From: an uncultured Piscinibacter sp.
GTDB lineage: Bacteria > Pseudomonadota > Gammaproteobacteria > Burkholderiales > Burkholderiaceae_C
Assembly (NCBI RefSeq): GCF_937952055.1
Contig: NZ_CALFYO010000018.1
Location: 1 to 64,000, forward strand
Direction of reading: 5' to 3'
DNA length: 64,000 nucleotides
The notes under the pieces are model-generated. The model searched no databases. It saw only the letters and a program-made list of their open reading frames with translations, and was not told where the DNA came from. Within the stretch, counting starts at the first letter, position 1. Each line of letters starts with the position of its first letter. A program made the translations under genes and the position numbers. Of the stretch, positions 15,590 to 23,949 are shown piece after piece.

Positions 15590-17278
15590 ATGATGTTGAA
15601 GCAACCGCAGCACAAGTACCGGGCGTTCAAGCCTGTCGCCCTGGCCGACCGCCGCTGGCCGGATGCCGTGCTGGAGCGCGCGCCGCGCTGGTGCAGCGTC
15701 GACCTGCGCGACGGCAACCAGGCGCTGATCGAGCCGATGGACGCGCAGCGCAAGCTGCGCCTGTTCCAGATGCTGCTGAAGATCGGCTTCAAGGAGATCG
15801 AGGTCGGCTTTCCGTCGGCCTCGCAGACCGACTTCGACTTCGTGCGGCTGCTGATCGAACGCAGCCTGGTGCCCGACGACGTCACCATCCAGGTGCTGAC
15901 CCAGGCTCGCGAGCCACTGATCCGGCGCACCTTCGAGGCGCTGCGCGGTGCCCGGCGTGCCATCGTGCATGTCTACAACGCGACCGCGCCGGTGATGCGC
16001 CGTGTCGTGCTCGGCCTGGACGAGGACGGCATCGTCGAACTGGCGGCCATGCATGCACGGCTGATCCGCGAACTGTCGCGCGCACAGCCGGAGACTGCCT
16101 GGACCTTCGAATACTCGCCGGAGATGTTCTCCGGTACCGAGTTGCCGTTTGCCAAGCGTGTCGTCGATGCGGTCACCGAGGTGTGGCAGGCCTCGCCGAC
16201 GCACAAGGTGATCGTCAACCTGCCGTCGACCGTCGAGCACAGCACGCCGAACGTGTTCGCCGACATGATCGAGTGGATGCACCGCCACATCGCCCGGCGC
16301 GAGGGCGTGGTGCTGTCGGTGCATCCGCACAACGACCGCGGCACCGGCACGGCGGCCGGCGAACTGGCGCTGATGGCCGGTGCCGACCGCATCGAGGGTT
16401 GCCTGTTCGGCAACGGCGAGCGCACCGGCAACGTCGACCTGGTCAACATCGCGCTGAACCTGTATACGCAAGGGGTGGCGCCCGGGCTCGACTTCTCCGA
16501 CATCGACGAGGTGCGCCGCTGCGTCGAGCACTGCAACCAGCTGCCGGTGCCCCCGCGCCATCCGTACGTCGGCGATCTGGTCTACACCTCGTTCTCAGGC
16601 TCGCACCAGGACGCGATCCGCAAGGCTTTCGCGGCGCGCCGCGGCGACGAGGTCTGGGACATGCCCTACCTGCCTATCGACCCCAAGGACCTGGGCCGCA
16701 GCTACGACGCAGTGATCCGCGTCAACAGCCAGTCGGGCAAGGGCGGCATCGCCTACCTGCTCGAGACCGAGTTCGGGCTCGAACTGCCGCGACGCCTGCA
16801 GATCGAGTTCAGCCAGGTCGTCCAGGCGGTGACCGACGACAGCGGCAAGGAAGTCGACGCGGCACACATCCGCGCCATCTTCGACCGCGAGTACGGCGTC
16901 GACCGGCCCGGCGTTTCGCAGGTCGCGGTGCGCGAGGCGGGGCCGGGGCGGGTGACCGTCGAGGCCCGCGTGCAGATCGACGGCGCGGTGCAGACCGTGA
17001 GCGGCGAGGGCAACGGCCCGATCGATGCCTTCGTCGCCGGGCTGGCCCAGTGCAGCGGCGTCGACCTGCGTGTGCTCGACTATCACGAGCACGCGGTCGG
17101 CGAGGGTGCCGACGCAAGGGCGGTGGCCTACCTCGAGCTGCGCATCGGCGAGCAGACGCTGTTCGGCGTCGGCATGGACCGCAACATCGTCAACGCGTCC
17201 TTGCAGGCGATCGTGTCGGGCCTGCGGCGTGCCGTCGCGCGCGGCGCGGTTCGCCTGGACCACGCCGTGACCGCCTAA
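15590..17278 (+). CDS. leuA: 2-isopropylmalate synthase, LeuA type 2 (yeast/actinobacterial-like)
   Basis: Condenses acetyl-CoA with 2-oxoisovalerate, the first committed step of leucine synthesis. The 562-residue protein has the HMGL-like barrel with substrate motif SVDLRDGNQALIEPM (type 2 has GNQAL where type 1 has GEQSP), metal-binding HPHNDRGTG, GNGERTGNVDLV, and a C-terminal LeuA dimer/regulatory domain from about residue 430. ATG 15590 is followed by a second ATG; either could be used. A second leuA of a different subfamily follows after 27 bp. Which of the two carries the main flux is unknown. Confidence 0.93.
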   Translation: MMLKQPQHKYRAFKPVALADRRWPDAVLERAPRWCSVDLRDGNQALIEPMDAQRKLRLFQMLLKIGFKEIEVGFPSASQTDFDFVRLLIERSLVPDDVTIQVLTQAREPLIRRTFEALRGARRAIVHVYNATAPVMRRVVLGLDEDGIVELAAMHARLIRELSRAQPETAWTFEYSPEMFSGTELPFAKRVVDAVTEVWQASPTHKVIVNLPSTVEHSTPNVFADMIEWMHRHIARREGVVLSVHPHNDRGTGTAAGELALMAGADRIEGCLFGNGERTGNVDLVNIALNLYTQGVAPGLDFSDIDEVRRCVEHCNQLPVPPRHPYVGDLVYTSFSGSHQDAIRKAFAARRGDEVWDMPYLPIDPKDLGRSYDAVIRVNSQSGKGGIAYLLETEFGLELPRRLQIEFSQVVQAVTDDSGKEVDAAHIRAIFDREYGVDRPGVSQVAVREAGPGRVTVEARVQIDGAVQTVSGEGNGPIDAFVAGLAQCSGVDLRVLDYHEHAVGEGADARAVAYLELRIGEQTLFGVGMDRNIVNASLQAIVSGLRRAVARGAVRLDHAVTA

Positions 17279-17305
17279 CATTGACGCCAATTAGAGGAGA
17301 GCCCC

Positions 17306-18847
17306 ATGGCCGACAAGCTGATCATCTTCGACACCACCCTGCGCGACGGCGAGCAATCGCCCGGCGCCTCGATGACCAAGGACGAGAAGCTGCGCATCGC
17401 GCGCCAACTCGAGCGGCTGCGGGTGGACGTCATCGAGGCCGGCTTCGCGGCCTCATCCAACGGAGACTTCGAGGCCGTCAAGGCCATCGCCGACCACGTG
17501 AAGGAGTCGACGGTGTGCTCGCTGGCCCGCGCCAACGACCGCGACATCTCGCGTGCCGCCGAGGCGTTGCGGGGCGCGGCGCGCTCGCGCATCCATACCT
17601 TCATCGCGACCAGTGCACTGCACATGGAAAAGAAGTTGCGCATGACGCCGGAGCAGGTGTACGAGCAGGCCAGGCTCGCCGTTCGCTTCGCCCGGAATCT
17701 GACTGCCGACGTGGAGTTCTCGCCCGAGGATGGATACCGGTCCGATCCCGACTTCCTTTGCCGCGTGCTCGAGGCCGTGATCGCCGAGGGAGCGACGACG
17801 ATCAATATCCCCGATACCGTCGGCTATGCGGTCCCGGAGCTGTACGGCAGCTTCATCCGCCAGTTGCGCGAGCGCGTGCCGAACTCCGACAAGGCGATTT
17901 GGTCGGTGCACTGCCACAACGACCTGGGCATGGCGGTGGCCAATTCGCTGGCCGGCGTGAAGCTCGGCGGCGCGCGGCAGGTCGAGTGCACGATCAACGG
18001 GCTGGGCGAGCGCGCCGGCAACTGTTCGCTGGAAGAGGTCGTGATGTCGGTGAAGACGCGACGCGACTACTTCGGGCTCGAGGTCGGCGTCGACACCACG
18101 CAGATCGTGCCGGCATCGCGCTTGGTGGCGCAGACGACCGGCTTCGTGGTGCAACCCAACAAGGCGGTGGTCGGCGCCAACGCGTTCGCGCACGCCTCGG
18201 GCATCCATCAGGACGGCGTGCTGAAGGCGCGCGACACCTACGAGATCATGCGCGCCGAGGACGTCGGTTGGGCCGCCAACAAGATCGTGCTGGGCAAGCT
18301 CTCAGGTCGCAATGCATTCAAGCAGCGTCTGCAGGAACTCGGCATCGAAATGGAGTCGGAGGCCGAGGTCAATGCCGCCTTCGCCAAGTTCAAGGAACTC
18401 GCCGATCGCAAGAGCGACATCTTCGACGAGGACATCGTGGCGCTGGTGATGGACGAGGCCGTCACCGCCGAGAGCGAACACTACCGGCTGCTCGCTCTGT
18501 CGCAGCACTCCGAAATGGGCGAGCGGCCGCATGCGAAGGTGGCGTTCTCCGCCGGCAATGTCGAGATGCACGCCGAGAGCGACGGCAACGGACCGGTCGA
18601 CGCGAGCCTCAAGGCCATCGAGTCGAAGCTTCAGACTGGTGCCGAAATGCTCCTCTATTCAGTCAATGCCATCACCTCCGGCAGCACGGAATCCCAGGGG
18701 GAGGTGACGGTTCGTCTCCAGCACGGGGGGCGCGTGGTCAACGGCGTGGGGGCCGATCCGGACATCGTCGTGGCGTCAGCCAAGGCCTATCTGGCGGCGT
18801 TGAACAAGCTGCACAGCAAGATCGAGCGAGTGGCTGCGCAGGGTTGA
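17306..18847 (+). CDS. leuA: 2-isopropylmalate synthase, LeuA type 1 (proteobacterial)
   Basis: Same reaction as its upstream neighbour but from the other major LeuA subfamily. The 513-residue product starts MADKLIIFDTTLRDGEQSPG, carries the metal-binding HCHNDLGMAV and GLGERAGNCSLEE motifs, and has a full regulatory C-terminus ending near KIERVAAQG. A strong ribosome site (AGAGGAGA) precedes ATG 17306. Homocitrate and citramalate synthases share this fold, but length and motifs agree best with LeuA. Two full-length paralogues of different types in tandem are unusual and suggest different feedback or substrate preferences. Confidence 0.93.
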   Translation: MADKLIIFDTTLRDGEQSPGASMTKDEKLRIARQLERLRVDVIEAGFAASSNGDFEAVKAIADHVKESTVCSLARANDRDISRAAEALRGAARSRIHTFIATSALHMEKKLRMTPEQVYEQARLAVRFARNLTADVEFSPEDGYRSDPDFLCRVLEAVIAEGATTINIPDTVGYAVPELYGSFIRQLRERVPNSDKAIWSVHCHNDLGMAVANSLAGVKLGGARQVECTINGLGERAGNCSLEEVVMSVKTRRDYFGLEVGVDTTQIVPASRLVAQTTGFVVQPNKAVVGANAFAHASGIHQDGVLKARDTYEIMRAEDVGWAANKIVLGKLSGRNAFKQRLQELGIEMESEAEVNAAFAKFKELADRKSDIFDEDIVALVMDEAVTAESEHYRLLALSQHSEMGERPHAKVAFSAGNVEMHAESDGNGPVDASLKAIESKLQTGAEMLLYSVNAITSGSTESQGEVTVRLQHGGRVVNGVGADPDIVVASAKAYLAALNKLHSKIERVAAQG

Positions 18848-18974
18848 ACTGCCAATTCGGTCACATTCCTGACAGTCCGAGGACTGACTTTAGGAAAAAC
18901 ACGTAAGGTCATGATCTTGCGTGATTTTTTCGGATCACGTAGACTTCAGCGAAACCGGAGTCGAGAGGACTGTC

Positions 18975-19985
18975 GTGGGATTGATCAGCAAGGTTGTGAC
19001 AACGGCGATCGCAGCCCTGGTGGCGGCGATCACGCTGACCCTGTCGCCACCGGTGGAGGCTGCCCAGAAGCAGGCCCGCAAGAAGATCGCGGCCACGCAG
19101 AAGACGATCAAGGCCCAGAAGCAGCGGCGCAGCAAGCGCGTGGCTCGCGCCGTGCCGGAGCGGCCATCCTTCGGCCAACTTGCCGGGCTGCGCGCCACCG
19201 ACGACGCACTCGATCTGAAGTCCAGCGTGGCCCTGGTGATGGACCAGGACACCAACGAGGTTCTCCTGAGCAAGAATCCGGACGCGGTGCTGCCCATCGC
19301 ATCCATCACCAAGCTGATGACGGCGCTGGTCGTCGCCGAGGCGAAGCTGCCGCTGGATGAGACGCTGACCATCACTCAGGAAGATGTCGACACCGAGAAG
19401 GGCAGCCGCTCGCGCCTGCGCGTCGGAACGAAGCTGACCCGCGAAGAGATGCTCCACCTGGCGCTGATGGCGTCCGAGAATCGTGCAGCCCACGCGCTGG
19501 GGCGCCACTATCCAGGCGGGCTGGGATCCTTCGTTGAGGCGATGAATGCGAAGGCGGCTCTGCTTGGCATGTCCGACACGCACTATGTCGAACCGACAGG
19601 CTTGTCGAGCAAGAATCAGTCGAGCGCCAAGGATCTGGCCACGCTGGTCAAGGCGGCGCACGAGCATCAGATCATCCGCGACCTGTCGACTTCGCCGGAG
19701 TACAGCGTCGCCGTGGGCAAACGCGAGATGCATTTCCGCACCACCAACGCGCTGGTGCGCAGCCCCACCTGGGAGATCGGTCTGCAGAAGACTGGCTACA
19801 TCGCCGAGGCGGGTCGCTGCCTCGTGATGCAGGCAACGCTGGCGGGGCGGCAACTGATCATGGTGTTCCTCGACTCGGCCGGAAAGTACTCGCGGCTGGG
19901 TGACGCGGAACGCGTCCGTCGATGGGTCACCGAACTGGCGCCTTCGGCGCCATCCGCCGCCGGCATCGTCGATCCCGCCACCTGA
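18975..19985 (+). CDS. pbpG: D-alanyl-D-alanine endopeptidase/carboxypeptidase, PBP7-like (S11)
   Basis: Periplasmic penicillin-binding protein that trims or cleaves peptidoglycan cross-links. The 336-residue form has a signal peptide (hydrophobic 7-24, cleavage near VEAAQ), a very basic linker (about 31-58), and the three catalytic motifs SITK (110-113), SEN (167-169) and KTG (272-274). GTG 18975 with AGAGG six bases upstream is chosen; the longer frame from 18921 lacks a ribosome site and would bury the signal peptide. It is not obviously part of the leu operon; a 127-bp spacer separates them. It converges on the IclR gene. Confidence 0.9.
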   Translation: MGLISKVVTTAIAALVAAITLTLSPPVEAAQKQARKKIAATQKTIKAQKQRRSKRVARAVPERPSFGQLAGLRATDDALDLKSSVALVMDQDTNEVLLSKNPDAVLPIASITKLMTALVVAEAKLPLDETLTITQEDVDTEKGSRSRLRVGTKLTREEMLHLALMASENRAAHALGRHYPGGLGSFVEAMNAKAALLGMSDTHYVEPTGLSSKNQSSAKDLATLVKAAHEHQIIRDLSTSPEYSVAVGKREMHFRTTNALVRSPTWEIGLQKTGYIAEAGRCLVMQATLAGRQLIMVFLDSAGKYSRLGDAERVRRWVTELAPSAPSAAGIVDPAT

Positions 19986-20008
19986 GCGTGCGCAGCGGGG
20001 CCTGACGC

Positions 20009-20794
20009 TCAGCTGCGATACCCGAGCGACGCCGAGATCTGCGCCGCGGTTGCCTTCAGCCGCTCCAGCCACGACTCCTCCAGGCGGTCGGCGGGTGCCG
20101 AGATCGACAGGCCCGCGACGAGGTGGCCCTGGTCGTCGCGGATGCCCGCGGCCATGCAGCGCACCCCAAGCTCCAGTTCCTCGTCGTCGCGCGCGCAGCC
20201 CAGTTGATTCACGCGCGCCAGTTCGCGCTCCAGCGCGGGCAGGTCCGTGATGCTGTTGCGGGTGTGGCCGGCCAGGCCGGTGCGCATCGCGTATGCACGC
20301 ACGCGCTGAGGATCATCGTTGGCGAGGAACAGCTTGCCGACGGAGGTGAGGTGCAGCGGCGCACGGCCGCCGATCGCGCGCACCACCTGCATGCCCGATC
20401 GCTCGCTGTAGGCGCGCTCGATGTAGACGATCTCGTCGCCCTGGCGCATCGACAGATTCACCGGCTGGTGCGTCAGCTTGTGCAGTTCGCGCATCGGACC
20501 GAGCGCGGCGTCCCGCACGTCCAGACGTGCCTTCACCAGATTGCCCAGTTCGAGCAGCCGCATGCCGAGCCGGTAGCTGCCAGCCTCCGGTCGGTCGACG
20601 AAACGGCCGATGGTCAGGTCGTTCAGGATGCGGTGAGCGGTCGACGGGTGGAGGCCGGAGCGCTCTGCGATCACCTTTAGGGAGACCGGGTCGGGGAAGG
20701 AGGCCAGCACCTCCAGCAGGTCGAACGCCCGCTCGAGCACCTGGATCGTGGGCTTCTTGGCTTCGGTCTGTGGCATGCGCGAATTCTCGCTCAT
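20009..20794 (-). CDS. IclR family transcriptional regulator
   Basis: A 261-residue DNA-binding regulator: N-terminal winged helix-turn-helix at about 15-80 (VLERAFDLLEVLASF, SLKVIAERSGLHPSTAHRIL) and a C-terminal effector-binding domain with SVGKLFLA and the RCMAAGIRDDQG segment. IclR proteins usually control catabolism of small aromatic or organic acids, but no such operon adjoins it here; the nearest genes make squalene. It sits 52 bp behind hpnE in the same direction and may be read with it or have its own promoter. Its effector and targets cannot be named. Start ATG 20794; ATG 20776 is an alternative. Confidence 0.93.
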   Translation of the reverse strand: MSENSRMPQTEAKKPTIQVLERAFDLLEVLASFPDPVSLKVIAERSGLHPSTAHRILNDLTIGRFVDRPEAGSYRLGMRLLELGNLVKARLDVRDAALGPMRELHKLTHQPVNLSMRQGDEIVYIERAYSERSGMQVVRAIGGRAPLHLTSVGKLFLANDDPQRVRAYAMRTGLAGHTRNSITDLPALERELARVNQLGCARDDEELELGVRCMAAGIRDDQGHLVAGLSISAPADRLEESWLERLKATAAQISASLGYRS

Positions 20795-20846
20795 CCCCGG
20801 TTGATTTTGTATGGCGAAAGAAGATTGGCCGATCCGGAATGCTGAG

Positions 20847-22115
20847 TCAACTCAACGCAGCGACCGCCTGGACGGCGCTGAGCACAGCTCCCTCGATGGT
20901 CGCCGGGTAGGGGCCATCGACGTGATCGCCGACGGCGAGCAGGCCTGGGGCAATGGTCATGGTTGGCCGAACGAGGCCCGGCACACAGCGGAACGTGGCG
21001 CGCTTCTCGATGATCTGCAGCTTGAGTACCGGCTCACCGCGCAGTTGTGGGCCGAGAGACCGGCGCGCCTGAGCGAGGGTCGCTGCCAGCGTGGCCTCGC
21101 GGCCGGCATTCACCCAGCGCCGCGCGCCGCTGATGACGAAGGCCAGCAATCCGATGGGACCGCCAAGCTGGCCTCGGTCGAAGACGAACTGGGCAGGCTC
21201 ATCCGCGCCACTGCGCAGCGCGATCATGGGTTCGGACAGGCGGGTGATGCCTGCATCGAGGTAGACGGTGATGATCGGCTCGTAGGCGAGGGCCGAAGCG
21301 TTGAGTGACCAAGCCTCGGCGTGCTGCGCCACCAGACGGGCGGCCTCCTCCGGTGGGGTGGCCAGGATGACGGCGTCGAAGCACTCGCCGTCCACGCGCC
21401 ATGAGGTGCCGTCCCGTTCGAGACGCTGCACGCGTGACGACAACCTCGTGTCCGCACCGCGATCTCGCAGCCTGGCCAGCGCGGGCGCGGGGAACAAGTC
21501 GCCCAGGCTGACGCGAGGCAGCAGCAGGTCGGCGGAACCGGGTCCGCTGAACAACGCGTCGCGCAGCACGCGAAGGAACACGGCGGCGCTTGCCTCGCAT
21601 GCGGGCGTGTTCAGCGCTGCGACGCACAGCGGCTCGATCAGGTCGCGTGCCAGTGTCGTGCCCAGGCGGATGGTGAGGGACTCGACGGTCAGCGACGGCG
21701 GGCAGCGAAATCCGTGCAGCGCCCAGCCGGATGCGGCCGCGAGCAGCGCGAGTCGGTCGCGCAGCGTCCAGCCCGCGCGGCGCCATACGCCGGCCGCGAA
21801 GGCCAGCGTCGGCGAGCCCGCCGGCAGATGCAGGCCACGACCATCGGCCTCGGTCAGCCGCAGCGGCGTGCGCAACAGGGCGGTGTCGATGTCGACGCCG
21901 ACCTCGCGCATCAAGCGCAGCGTCTGCACGTAGGCGCCGATCAGGATGTGCTGGCCGTTGTCCAGCGCGATGCCTTCGTGGCGGACCTCGCGCGCGCGGC
22001 CACCGGCCTGCGCAGCCATCTCGAAGAGCGTCACCGCGTGACCGGCACGCGTCGCCTCCACGGCCGCAGCCAAGCCGGCCCAGCCCGCGCCGATCACCGC
22101 CAGCGAGCGCGGCAC
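20847..22115 (-). CDS. hpnE: Hydroxysqualene dehydroxylase
   Basis: FAD enzyme that reduces hydroxysqualene to squalene, the third step of the bacterial HpnCDE route. The 422-residue protein starts at GTG 22115 directly after the hpnD stop with no gap, and begins with a dinucleotide-binding fold (AVIGAGWAGLAAA, glycines at residues 9-14) followed by GGRAREVRHEGIALDNGQH, typical of phytoene-desaturase-like amine oxidoreductases. A C-terminal FAD contact reads GLLAVGDHVDGPYPATIEGA. The operon context (hpnC, hpnD, hpnE) fixes the assignment. Confidence 0.93.
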   Translation of the reverse strand: MPRSLAVIGAGWAGLAAAVEATRAGHAVTLFEMAAQAGGRAREVRHEGIALDNGQHILIGAYVQTLRLMREVGVDIDTALLRTPLRLTEADGRGLHLPAGSPTLAFAAGVWRRAGWTLRDRLALLAAASGWALHGFRCPPSLTVESLTIRLGTTLARDLIEPLCVAALNTPACEASAAVFLRVLRDALFSGPGSADLLLPRVSLGDLFPAPALARLRDRGADTRLSSRVQRLERDGTSWRVDGECFDAVILATPPEEAARLVAQHAEAWSLNASALAYEPIITVYLDAGITRLSEPMIALRSGADEPAQFVFDRGQLGGPIGLLAFVISGARRWVNAGREATLAATLAQARRSLGPQLRGEPVLKLQIIEKRATFRCVPGLVRPTMTIAPGLLAVGDHVDGPYPATIEGAVLSAVQAVAALS

Positions 22116-22952
22116 CTAGCGACCCCGCCAGTGTGTCTGCATCGCGATCCAGAGCTTGCGAATAGGCGTGAGAGAGGTGCGCTGGTGCAGCACCTGGAAG
22201 CCATCGGCCTCGATCTCGCGCAGCAGCGAGCGGTAGATGTTGGCCATCATCAGCCCCGGCTTCTGCGCCGTGCGGTCTGCGTCGGGCAGCAGGGCCAGGG
22301 CTTCGTCGTAGCACCGATGCGCTCGCTCGGCCTGGAAGCGCATCAGCGCCGCGAAGCGATCGCTGTAAGCGCGATCGAGGATCTCCTGTGCCGTCACCTC
22401 GAACTGCTTCAACTCGGTCATCGGCAGGTAAATGCGGCCACGCCGTGCGTCGTCGCCGACGTCGCGAATGATGTTGGTGAGTTGCATCGCGAGCCCGAGT
22501 CGGTGGGCATAGCTCACGGTGTCGTCGTGCGTCCGACCGAAGACATTGGCCGCGACTTCGCCGACGATTCCGGCGACGAGATGGCAATAGCGTGCGAGTC
22601 CCGCGAAGTCGAGGTAGCGCGACTGATCGAGGTCCATCTGGCAACCGTCGATCACCGCCTGCAGATGGTCGGCGCGGATGCCATAGTCCTCGGCGATCGG
22701 CTGCAGGGCCTGCATCACCGGATGGCTGGGCCCTCCTTCGAAGGCGGCATGGACCTCGCGGCGCCACCAGGCCAGCTTGGTCGCGGCCACGGCGGGGTCG
22801 CTGACCTCGTCGACGACGTCGTCGACCTCGCGGCAGAACGCGTAGAAGGCGGTGATCGCCATTCGGCGGGGCGGCGGCAGGAACAGGAAGGCATAGTAGA
22901 AGCTCGACCCGCTTGTCGCCGCCTTGTCCTGCACGTACTGCTGTGGCGTCAT
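22116..22952 (-). CDS. hpnD: Presqualene diphosphate synthase
   Basis: Condenses two farnesyl diphosphates to presqualene diphosphate. The 278-residue protein has the two aspartate-rich motifs of the trans-isoprenyl synthase family: FCREVDDVVDE near residues 39-49 and IIRDVGDDARRGRIYLP near 155-171. The ATG at 22952 overlaps the hpnC stop by 4 bp, which decides the start. It sits in the middle of hpnC-hpnD-hpnE. Confidence 0.94.
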   Translation of the reverse strand: MTPQQYVQDKAATSGSSFYYAFLFLPPPRRMAITAFYAFCREVDDVVDEVSDPAVAATKLAWWRREVHAAFEGGPSHPVMQALQPIAEDYGIRADHLQAVIDGCQMDLDQSRYLDFAGLARYCHLVAGIVGEVAANVFGRTHDDTVSYAHRLGLAMQLTNIIRDVGDDARRGRIYLPMTELKQFEVTAQEILDRAYSDRFAALMRFQAERAHRCYDEALALLPDADRTAQKPGLMMANIYRSLLREIEADGFQVLHQRTSLTPIRKLWIAMQTHWRGR

Positions 22953-23803
22953 GCGGCGCTCCCGGCAAGCGCCGGCGAGACCGGGCGCATGCGCAGCGCG
23001 CGCCAGACGATGACGGGCAGGTCCGCCGCACGCACCGTCGGCCGCCGGCTCAGGGTGGCGTAGTCGATCGCGGCGATCGTGTCGAGAATGCGCAGCCCGC
23101 CTTGCACCACCAGGCGCAATTCCCATCCCGCGCGTCCCGGCACGCGGTGCACCAGTGGCGCGCCTTCGCACATCAGGGCACGTGCCCAATCGCACTGCGC
23201 TCGCAAGGCTGCACGAGCCTCGGGCGAGTCACTGCCGGCGAGCAGTACCTCCGGCGACGCTGCGTGCCGCGAGCATTCGTCCAGCGGTAGGTAGAGCCGG
23301 CCGCGCCGGGTGTCGATGGCCAGGTCCTGCCAGAAGTTGATCAGCTGAAGCGCGGAGCAGATCGCGTCCGAGCGACGCAGTGAATCCTCGTCGCTGATTC
23401 CGTACAGGTGCAGCAGCAGTCGCCCCACCGGATTGGCCGAGCGTCGGCAGTAGTCCAGCAGTTCGTCGCGGTCGGCGTAGCGGTGCTTGATCACGTCCTG
23501 CTCGAACGCGTCGAGCAAGTCGTGCAGCAGGGGCAGGGGCAGTGCATAGGCTCGCGCCTCGCGGCCCAGCGCCTCGAACACCCCCGACCAGCGGCCGGAA
23601 GTCGGCTCGCCCTTGACCGCCGCCTGCAGGTCGCGCCGGTAGACCGCGAGGTCGGCGAGGCGCGTCGATGGCGTGGCATCGCCTTCGTCGGCGAGGTCGT
23701 CCGCCGTGCGTGCAAACCAGTAGATCGCCGCGATTGGTGGGCGCAGGGCCGGCGGGCACAGCCAGGACGCGACGGGAAAATTCTCGTAGTGGTCGACGCT
23801 CAC
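22949..23803 (-). CDS. hpnC: Hydroxysqualene synthase
   Basis: Converts presqualene diphosphate to hydroxysqualene; partner of HpnD and HpnE. The 284-residue product has a first aspartate motif FARTADDLADEGD and a second region NFWQDLAIDTRRGRLYLP. GTG 23803 gives the family N-terminus SVDHYENFPVASW; an in-frame ATG at 23875 would add 24 residues without similarity. It is the first gene of the squalene operon and diverges from the RND efflux genes. No squalene-hopene cyclase (shc/hpnF) is in the window, so the end product, hopanoids or something else, must be judged from the rest of the genome. Confidence 0.93.
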   Translation of the reverse strand: MSVDHYENFPVASWLCPPALRPPIAAIYWFARTADDLADEGDATPSTRLADLAVYRRDLQAAVKGEPTSGRWSGVFEALGREARAYALPLPLLHDLLDAFEQDVIKHRYADRDELLDYCRRSANPVGRLLLHLYGISDEDSLRRSDAICSALQLINFWQDLAIDTRRGRLYLPLDECSRHAASPEVLLAGSDSPEARAALRAQCDWARALMCEGAPLVHRVPGRAGWELRLVVQGGLRILDTIAAIDYATLSRRPTVRAADLPVIVWRALRMRPVSPALAGSAA

Positions 23804-23863
23804 GGGCCCGATTGTCCACGGCTGAGTGAGTGGCAGAGCGGGCAGGCGTTCGATGGATGGGGT

Positions 23864-23910
23864 TTGACATCGCACAAGGGTCCCAATACATTACTGACCA
23901 GTCAGTCAGT
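23864..23910 (+). promoter_or_regulatory. Efflux promoter overlapped by TetR-type operator
   Basis: A -35 TTGACA (23864-23869), a 17-bp spacer and a -10 TACATT (23887-23892) face the RND adaptor gene. Over the start point lies a perfect inverted repeat ACTGAC-CA-GTCAGT (23893-23906) with a further CAGT copy to 23910, the style of operator bound by TetR-family repressors of efflux pumps. No TetR gene is in the window. The site could also affect divergent hpnC transcription. Confidence 0.7.
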
Positions 23911-23949
23911 TAGACCGCGCCGCCCATCAACTCCCACGCCAGGACCCGA

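Noticed and set aside
18927..18954. CGTGAT/ATCACG inverted repeat before pbpG as an operator
   Set aside because: Arms of six bases with a spacer and no link to the -10 or -35; could easily be chance.
19983..20011. Bidirectional terminator between pbpG and the IclR gene
   Set aside because: A 7-bp stem TGAGCGT/ACGCTCA includes both stop codons, but the loop is 15 nt and no T tract is present on either side.
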